From assembly GCA_023249835.1 (NCBI GenBank), contig JAHFBY010000148.1, positions 1-5,640 on the forward strand: 5,640 nucleotides of DNA, given 5' to 3'. Position numbers and translations under genes: made by a program. Shown here piece by piece: positions 1 through 4,595 of this stretch. A model generated the notes under the pieces. That model was not told the origin of the DNA. It searched no databases and saw only the letters and a list, made by a program, of their open reading frames with translations. How positions within the stretch are numbered: position 1 is the stretch's first letter; every line of letters starts with the position of its first letter. The stretch comes from Elusimicrobiota bacterium (GTDB lineage Bacteria; Elusimicrobiota; Elusimicrobia; 2-02-FULL-39-32).

Positions 1-363
1 GGCAACCAGCGGGCATCATTCTCGATCACGCCGGAAACATATACCAGTGAAATAGCGCCGGCTCGAACTTTTTGTTTTGATTATGAAGTGGAAGCTTTAA
101 AGCGCAAAGGGTTGGCCCGCGGCGGAAGTTTAGACAACGCCGTTGTCATCGGCATGGACCGCGTCCACAACAAAGAAAAAGAGCTGCGGTTTCCGGATGA
201 ATTTGTCCGTCATAAAATTTTAGATTTTTTGGGAGATTTATTCCTCTTGGGCCAGTCTATACAAGGAAAAGTGACCGCAACTAAGATCGGACACGGCCAC
301 AACATCAATTTTGTCAAAGAGCTGGCTAAAACTCTGCATAAAAAGGAAGTGACACATGGATGA
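1..363 (+). CDS. lpxC: LpxC, UDP-3-O-acyl-N-acetylglucosamine deacetylase (3' part only)
   Basis: Zinc-dependent cytoplasmic deacetylase that removes the N-acetyl group from UDP-3-O-acyl-GlcNAc, the committed step of lipid A synthesis. The reading frame is open from base 1 to the TGA at 361-363, giving the last 120 residues of a protein that is about 300 long in E. coli, so roughly 60% is missing on the left. The GTG at 88 is only an internal valine codon. The visible part is the second LpxC domain. It shows the ARTF motif (residues 21-24 of the fragment) and RGGSLDNAVV (40-49). VRHKILDFLGDL (69-80) carries the His and Asp that match E. coli zinc ligands H238 and D242 (here H71 and D75). GHGHN follows, with H98 matching catalytic H265. 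The stop overlaps the fabZ start by 8 bases, which implies co-translation. Function is secure; whether the missing N-terminus is normal cannot be seen. Confidence 0.95.
   Translation, partial: GNQRASFSITPETYTSEIAPARTFCFDYEVEALKRKGLARGGSLDNAVVIGMDRVHNKEKELRFPDEFVRHKILDFLGDLFLLGQSIQGKVTATKIGHGHNINFVKELAKTLHKKEVTHG
343..349 (+). promoter_or_regulatory. Ribosome binding site of fabZ
   Basis: AAGGAAG lies 6 bases before the fabZ ATG at 356, inside the 3' end of lpxC. It is the clearest Shine-Dalgarno-like match among the gene junctions in this window. It supports the ATG at 356 as the real start even though the gene then overlaps lpxC. Confidence 0.65.
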
Positions 364-835
364 TAATATCTCGATCGCATCCCCAGACTTCAAACCTATT
401 TCTACCCTCGATATTGAAGCGATCCAAAAAGCGATTCCACACCGCTACCCGTTTCTTTTGATCGACCGCGTGCACGTTGTGGAGGCGGATAAACGCGCCG
501 TTGGCGTAAAATGCGTTTCCATGAACGAATGGTTTTTCCAAGGTCATTTTCCAGGCAGGCCGGTGATGCCGGGAGTATTGATCATCGAAGCCATGGCACA
601 AACCGCATGCGCTTTATTTTTAGCTAAACCAGAATACGCCCACAAACTTGCATTTTTTATGGGCATCAGCGATTCAAAATTCAGAAAGCCTGTTGTGCCG
701 GGAGATTTGCTGGAACTTCACATTGAAGTACTCAAGGCGGGCGGACGAGCAGGCAAGGCTCGCGGCGAAGCTAAAGTGGGCAAAGATATGGTGGCAGAAA
801 CCGAATTCACTTTCGCTTTGGTGGACAAATCCTAG
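356..835 (+). CDS. fabZ: FabZ, (3R)-hydroxyacyl-ACP dehydratase
   Basis: Hot-dog-fold dehydratase of type II fatty acid synthesis; it converts (3R)-hydroxyacyl-ACP to trans-2-enoyl-ACP in the cytoplasm. The 159-residue protein is slightly longer than E. coli FabZ (151), with a few extra residues at the N-terminus. HRYPFLLIDRV (29-39) is the family entry motif. QGHFPGRPVMPGVLIIEAMAQ (62-82) holds the catalytic pair, His64 and Glu78. FRKPVVPGD follows in the second half. Glu78, rather than the Asp/Gln arrangement of FabA, together with the HFPG motif, favours FabZ. No other start codon lies before the first conserved motif, and a good ribosome binding site precedes this ATG. It overlaps lpxC by 8 bases, and lpxA follows after 9. 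In this operon FabZ competes with LpxA for 3-hydroxyacyl-ACP, so co-expression probably balances phospholipid against lipid A. In Bacteroidetes the LpxC and FabZ domains are fused; here they are separate but overlapping genes. Confidence 0.96.
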   Translation: MDDNISIASPDFKPISTLDIEAIQKAIPHRYPFLLIDRVHVVEADKRAVGVKCVSMNEWFFQGHFPGRPVMPGVLIIEAMAQTACALFLAKPEYAHKLAFFMGISDSKFRKPVVPGDLLELHIEVLKAGGRAGKARGEAKVGKDMVAETEFTFALVDKS

Positions 836-844
836 AACGCTTGA

Positions 845-1699
845 ATGAACCCCTTTTCCGTCCATCAGCCTGATCCTCCTGAACATAAGCTAGAACGTAT
901 ACACCCCACTGCCATCATTCATCCAACTGCGGTTTTAGACGTTTCTGTTGAAGTCGGACCCTACAGCGTTATCGGCGAAGATGTCCATATCAGGGCGCAA
1001 ACAAAAATTGGCTCTCACTGCGTCATTGAGTTCGCAGAAATTGGCGGCTCTTGTCAAATCTATCCCCATTCTTTTATCGGCACTGCCCCTCAAGATCTAA
1101 AATACCGCGGAGAAAAAACAAAAATTATAATTGGAGATGGAACGATCATCCGCGAATGCGCGACCCTTAATCGCGGCACCGCCCGCACCGGACAAACCAT
1201 CATCGGCAAGGGCTGCCTATTTATGGCTTACTCCCATGTAGCGCACGACTGCGTCATTGAAGATGAAGTGATTTTAGCCAATAGCGTCGCGGTCGCTGGT
1301 CACGTCACCATTGGCAGGGGAACAATCGTTGGCGGACTCTCCGGCATCCACCAATTCGTAAAGATCGGTCGGCTCGTCATGGTCGGGGCAGGCGCCATGG
1401 TCCCAATGGATGTTCCACCTTTTTGCGTAGTTTGGGGTGACCGGGCGCGCATCGTTGGCTTAAATATGGAAGGGCTACGCCGCCGGCATTATTCCCAAGC
1501 CCTGATCCGCTCTTTGCGCGACGTTTATAAAAAAGTATTTTTTAGCGCTAAGAACCTTAAACAAACTCTGCAAAAAATGCAAAAAGAAGCTAACCACGCC
1601 GAAGAGGTTCTGGAGTTTTTACGTTTTGTGCAAAATTCGACCCGCGGCATCTGCCGACCGCGTCAAAAAGTAGAAACCAGCGCCTCCCAAACCTGGTAA
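845..1699 (+). CDS. lpxA: LpxA, UDP-N-acetylglucosamine O-acyltransferase
   Basis: Cytoplasmic trimer that transfers a 3-hydroxyacyl chain from ACP to position 3 of UDP-GlcNAc, the first step of lipid A synthesis. It is 284 residues long against 262 in E. coli. Hexapeptide repeats of the left-handed beta-helix begin at IHPTAIIHPTA (19-29) and run to about residue 190, followed by the alpha-helical C-terminus ending near STRG (265-268). Conserved pieces are PQDLKYRGE (82-90), NRGT (109-112), SHVAHDC (130-136) with catalytic His134 (E. coli H125), GGLSGIHQF (163-171) and DVPPF (189-193). The position matching the E. coli acyl-chain ruler Gly173 is Ala182. An in-frame TGA at 842-844 sits directly before the ATG, so no longer protein is possible in this frame. 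The 18 residues before the first repeat and about 13 after the usual end are extensions of unknown role. No convincing ribosome binding site is seen, so coupling to fabZ is likely. Confidence 0.96.
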   Translation: MNPFSVHQPDPPEHKLERIHPTAIIHPTAVLDVSVEVGPYSVIGEDVHIRAQTKIGSHCVIEFAEIGGSCQIYPHSFIGTAPQDLKYRGEKTKIIIGDGTIIRECATLNRGTARTGQTIIGKGCLFMAYSHVAHDCVIEDEVILANSVAVAGHVTIGRGTIVGGLSGIHQFVKIGRLVMVGAGAMVPMDVPPFCVVWGDRARIVGLNMEGLRRRHYSQALIRSLRDVYKKVFFSAKNLKQTLQKMQKEANHAEEVLEFLRFVQNSTRGICRPRQKVETSASQTW

Positions 1700-1711
1700 G
1701 CCGCTTATCCC

Positions 1712-2524
1712 ATGGACTCTAATCTTAGCCCCATTGGATTGATCGCAGGCGAAGGAAAATTCCCTTTGCTCTTTGCGCAGGAAGCGCGCAAGAACCGCCG
1801 CGAATTGATCGTCATTGCCATAAAGGAAGAAGCGAACGAGGATTTTACTCCTTATGCGCGCACGATCCATACGATTTCAGTAAGCAAATTGGATAAAATA
1901 ATCCAATCCTTAAAAAAAGAAGGCGTTAAAGAAGCCGTAATGGCCGGGCGCGTGCACCACACCCAAATATTCAGCGATTTGATCCCCGACTTCCGAGCCG
2001 CAAAACTGCTGTTTAAAATTAAAGACCGCCGCGCCGACTCCATCTTAGGCGCTGTGGCTGATGAGTTTAAAAAAGACAACATTAAACTGCTGCCTTCCAC
2101 CACGTTCCTTTCTCATTTAATCCCACCTCCGGGTATGCTCACAAAAGGAAAACTTTCCGAGTCCCAGTCCCGCAACGTTGAATTTGGAATACGCATGGCG
2201 CAAGGGCTCTCTGCGCTTGATTTGGGACAAACCGTTGTGGTCAAAAAACGTTCTGTAGTGGCGATTGAGGCAATCGAAGGGACCGACGAATGCATCCGGC
2301 GCGCCGGAAAACTTGTAGACGGAAATGTCTTAGTGATCAAAAGCGCAAAACCCAATCAAGATTTGCGTTTTGACGTGCCGATCGTGGGACTAAACACCAT
2401 TAAGGTGATGCGTGAAGCGCGCGCCGTGGTATTGGCTGTGCAAGCCCATAAGACCTTAATGCTGGACAAAGATCAGTGCGTCCAAGAAGCTAACGATCAC
2501 AAGATACATATACTCGCATGGTAA
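1712..2524 (+). CDS. lpxI: LpxI, UDP-2,3-diacylglucosamine pyrophosphatase
   Basis: Hydrolyses UDP-2,3-diacylglucosamine to lipid X (2,3-diacylglucosamine 1-phosphate) and UMP, at the cytoplasmic face of the inner membrane. It replaces the unrelated LpxH of enterobacteria and LpxG of chlamydiae. The 270-residue protein has the two-part DUF1009/LpxI layout. The N-terminal domain starts with IGLIAGEGKFPLL (8-20) and contains VMAGRV (76-81). The C-terminal domain contains LDLGQTVVV (169-177), AIEAIEGTDE (184-193), QDLRFDVPIVG (216-226) and a closing AHKTLML segment. An Asp in the QDLRFDVP motif (217 or 221) probably matches the residue mutated (D225) in the Caulobacter LpxI structure; that alignment is from memory. 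It begins 12 bases after lpxA, in the same frame, with only a weak GGTAAG upstream. It overlaps the next gene by 7 bases. Family assignment is firm, and its place between lpxA and lpxB supports the role. Confidence 0.93.
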   Translation: MDSNLSPIGLIAGEGKFPLLFAQEARKNRRELIVIAIKEEANEDFTPYARTIHTISVSKLDKIIQSLKKEGVKEAVMAGRVHHTQIFSDLIPDFRAAKLLFKIKDRRADSILGAVADEFKKDNIKLLPSTTFLSHLIPPPGMLTKGKLSESQSRNVEFGIRMAQGLSALDLGQTVVVKKRSVVAIEAIEGTDECIRRAGKLVDGNVLVIKSAKPNQDLRFDVPIVGLNTIKVMREARAVVLAVQAHKTLMLDKDQCVQEANDHKIHILAW

Positions 2525-3471
2525 ATAAAACATCGGTCGGCGTTATTGGAGTGGGCCATTTAGGTCAGCACCATGCCCGCATCCTTTCTGAGTTGGGTAG
2601 CTGCTGGCTTGCGGGCGTGGTTGATCACGATCCTAAACGCGCGGCACATATCGCTAAAAACTGTAAAACAACGGCCTATACGGATTACCATGAACTCCTG
2701 CCGCAAATAAAGGCCGCGGTCGTTGCTGTTCCCACACCCTTGCACTATTTAATTGCTAAAGAATGTTTGCAAAAAGGTTTGCATTGTTTGGTAGAAAAAC
2801 CATTGTGCGAAACTGTAGAGCAAGCAGAGGAACTGATCCATATCGCCCAAAGCCAAAACCTGATTTTACAGGTGGGGCATGTAGAACGTTTTAACCCGGC
2901 TGTCATAGCAGCGCATAACTATATTAAAAATGCCAAATTTATCGAAGTCAACCGGCTTGGACCTTATGACCCAAGAGTTTCACATATCGGCGTAGTTCTA
3001 GACATCATGATCCATGACTTAGATATTGTCCTCTACCTCGTAAGTTCTGAAATTGAAAGCTTGGAATCGTTTGGCGCTAAGGTGATCTCTGAACATGAGG
3101 ATATCGTTAAATGCCGTTTGCGGTTTAAAAATGGCTGTATCGCAGACTTGTCGGCATCAAGAGTCTCTTTAGAGCAATATCGCAAAATTCGCATTTTTCA
3201 ACCCGACGCCTATATCTCATTAGACTACGCGCGCAAAGATTTAAAAATATTTAAAAAGAAAAAAAGCAAAGTGGAAAGCTTTAGCGACATACAAATTATT
3301 AAACCTCCATTAAAAAATGAAGAGCCTTTGCGCTTGGAATTGGAACATTTCATCGAGTGCATTCATGAAGGAAAAGCGCCGCAAGTAAGCGGCGAACATG
3401 GCCGCGACGCGCTGGAGTTGGGACTAGAAATATTAAACCAGTTGCACATTCACGAGTTGTCCAACGCTTAA
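2518..3471 (+). CDS. Gfo/Idh/MocA-family NAD(P)-dependent oxidoreductase, possible GnnA-like UDP-GlcNAc 3-dehydrogenase
   Basis: 317 residues with the two-domain plan of the family. The N-terminal Rossmann fold has GVGHLG (11-16), an acidic Asp36 after the second strand, and the AVPTPLH (70-76) and VEKPL (92-96) motifs, where Lys94 is the usual catalytic/cofactor lysine. The C-terminal substrate domain begins with VGHVERFNPAV (119-129) and has DIMIHDLDI (162-170), where His166 is the usual catalytic histidine. A lysine-rich stretch lies at 246-251. All key residues are present, so it should be active on a sugar or sugar nucleotide. It overlaps lpxI by 7 bases and precedes lpxB by 17, so it is co-expressed with lipid A genes. 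In Acidithiobacillus, gnnA and gnnB sit between lpxA and lpxB, and GnnA belongs to this family; it oxidises the 3-hydroxyl of UDP-GlcNAc ahead of transamination. That role is inferred here from family and position. Other sugar-nucleotide dehydrogenases (WlbA/WbpB-like) are possible, and no gnnB is visible. Confidence 0.9.
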   Translation: MVNKTSVGVIGVGHLGQHHARILSELGSCWLAGVVDHDPKRAAHIAKNCKTTAYTDYHELLPQIKAAVVAVPTPLHYLIAKECLQKGLHCLVEKPLCETVEQAEELIHIAQSQNLILQVGHVERFNPAVIAAHNYIKNAKFIEVNRLGPYDPRVSHIGVVLDIMIHDLDIVLYLVSSEIESLESFGAKVISEHEDIVKCRLRFKNGCIADLSASRVSLEQYRKIRIFQPDAYISLDYARKDLKIFKKKKSKVESFSDIQIIKPPLKNEEPLRLELEHFIECIHEGKAPQVSGEHGRDALELGLEILNQLHIHELSNA

Positions 3472-3480
3472 GGTGAAGAG
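3471..3480 (+). promoter_or_regulatory. Probable ribosome binding site of lpxB
   Basis: The purine-rich stretch AGGTGAAGAG begins at the last base of the oxidoreductase stop codon and ends 8 bases before the lpxB ATG at 3489. Either the AGGTGA or the GAAGAG half could pair with 16S rRNA; the latter has the better spacing. An in-frame TGA at 3474-3476 excludes an earlier lpxB start. Confidence 0.5.
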
Positions 3481-3488
3481 TTCTGGCT

Positions 3489-4592
3489 ATGCGTAGAGTC
3501 TTAATTTCCACGGGCGATTTCTCCGCTGATATTCACGCCGCCTCGCTCATTTTAGAGTTAAAAAAGTTAGACCCATCCCTCCACGTTACCGCCCTGGGAG
3601 GAATCAAGCTTAAAGCCGTATCCGATGTCTTTTTAAAAGATATGGTGGATTTGGACGTTTCTGGATTCACTCAACCGATTAAACAATTCTTCAATCTTAA
3701 AAATATCCTTCTCAACACTGTTTTTCCACTTTTAGACCCCCAACAGCTCTCCGCAGTGATTTTAGTGGACTATTATGGATTTAATATCCGCATTGCTCAT
3801 AAAGCTAAAGCCATGGGCATACCGGTTTTTTATTTTGTGAGCCCGCAAGTTTGGGCCAGTCGTCGCTGGCGAGTAAAAAGTTTGAAAAAAAGCGTAAGCA
3901 AAATGTTGGTGATCTTTCCATTTGAAGAGGGTCTTTACCGTTCCCAAGGAGTGCCGGTCGAGTTCGTAGGTCACCCTTTGCTTGACCAATTGCCCAACCC
4001 TAACGGCAAAGCCCCATCCAGAACTTCGCCTATCTTTAGTTTTATGCCGGGATCAAGGGTTCGCGAGTGCGATCGGCATATTCCGCTGATGTGCGCCGCG
4101 CTAGAGCGCTTGCAAGAACGTTGGCCCAACCTTAAGGCCCGGATGTTTGCCGCGGACAACCTATCGGACGCTTATTATAAAAAGTTTAAAGGTATGGAAG
4201 ATTTTGAGTGGGTACGGGGAAATGATCTAAATAAGCGGCTAGAGTCCACCGTCATTGTTACGGCATCGGGCACAGCAACCCTGGAAAACGCCCTGCTCGG
4301 ACTGCCCATGGTCGTAGTCTATCAAATGTCTTGGCTCACCTATTGGCTGGCGCGCTGGTTAATTCGAGTTCCCTATATTTCCATGCCCAATTTACTGGCT
4401 AAAAAAGAATTAGTGCCGGAATTTGTCCAATACAAAGCCACGCCCCGATCTATCACCAGAGCCATTGAAATGATCCTAACCCAACCCCAAAGGCTTGAAG
4501 GAATGGTACGGGAATTGATACAATTAAGGGAACAACTGGGTCAACCAGGCGCTTATGCGCGAGCAGCACAATCTATTTATAAATCATTGTGA
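3489..4592 (+). CDS. lpxB: LpxB, lipid A disaccharide synthase
   Basis: Membrane-associated GT-B glycosyltransferase (family GT19) that joins lipid X to UDP-2,3-diacylglucosamine, releasing UDP and forming the beta-1,6 disaccharide. It is 367 residues, close to E. coli (382). Recognisable motifs are VDYYGFNI (93-100) with Asp94 matching essential E. coli D98, YFVSPQVWA (115-123), FPFEEGLY (143-150), EFVGHPLLD (158-166), MPGSR (186-190) with Arg190 matching R201, TASGTATLE (258-266), PMVVVYQMS (273-281) and YISMPNLLA (296-304). The first loop reads GDFSAD (9-14) where most family members have GExSGD, and the usual proline of DYPGFN is Tyr96. Apart from these changes the catalytic outline is intact and the frame is unbroken. 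The start is bounded by the in-frame stop just upstream. It lies 17 bases after the oxidoreductase and 3 before the ABC exporter, which shares its frame. It uses the product of lpxI, two genes upstream. Confidence 0.95.
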   Translation: MRRVLISTGDFSADIHAASLILELKKLDPSLHVTALGGIKLKAVSDVFLKDMVDLDVSGFTQPIKQFFNLKNILLNTVFPLLDPQQLSAVILVDYYGFNIRIAHKAKAMGIPVFYFVSPQVWASRRWRVKSLKKSVSKMLVIFPFEEGLYRSQGVPVEFVGHPLLDQLPNPNGKAPSRTSPIFSFMPGSRVRECDRHIPLMCAALERLQERWPNLKARMFAADNLSDAYYKKFKGMEDFEWVRGNDLNKRLESTVIVTASGTATLENALLGLPMVVVYQMSWLTYWLARWLIRVPYISMPNLLAKKELVPEFVQYKATPRSITRAIEMILTQPQRLEGMVRELIQLREQLGQPGAYARAAQSIYKSL

Positions 4593-4595
4593 ATC

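Noticed and set aside
88..363. A short separate 91-residue gene starting at GTG 88
   Set aside because: The frame is open to base 1 and the residues before GTG 88 (ITPETYTSEIAPARTF) are conserved LpxC sequence, so this is an internal codon of a truncated lpxC.
326..601. Minus-strand open frame opposite lpxC/fabZ
   Set aside because: It lies antisense to strongly conserved FabZ motifs, has no recognisable domain, and is a shadow of the real gene. The other minus-strand frames, up to the one at 5051-5233 opposite the exporter, are rejected for the same reason.
648..848. Plus-strand 66-residue frame inside fabZ
   Set aside because: It overlaps the conserved end of FabZ in another frame, with no family match and no ribosome binding site.
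1700..1711. Possible fusion of lpxA with lpxI, since both share the same frame across 12 bases
   Set aside because: A TAA separates them, LpxA reaches its usual C-terminal STRG motif, and LpxI starts with its own conserved IGLIAGEG segment, so two separate proteins are the plain reading.
3259..3265. Run of seven A in the oxidoreductase as a possible frameshift or slippage site
   Set aside because: The frame stays intact through the run and encodes a lysine-rich segment, and family features continue normally on both sides; no alternative product in the other frames is supported.
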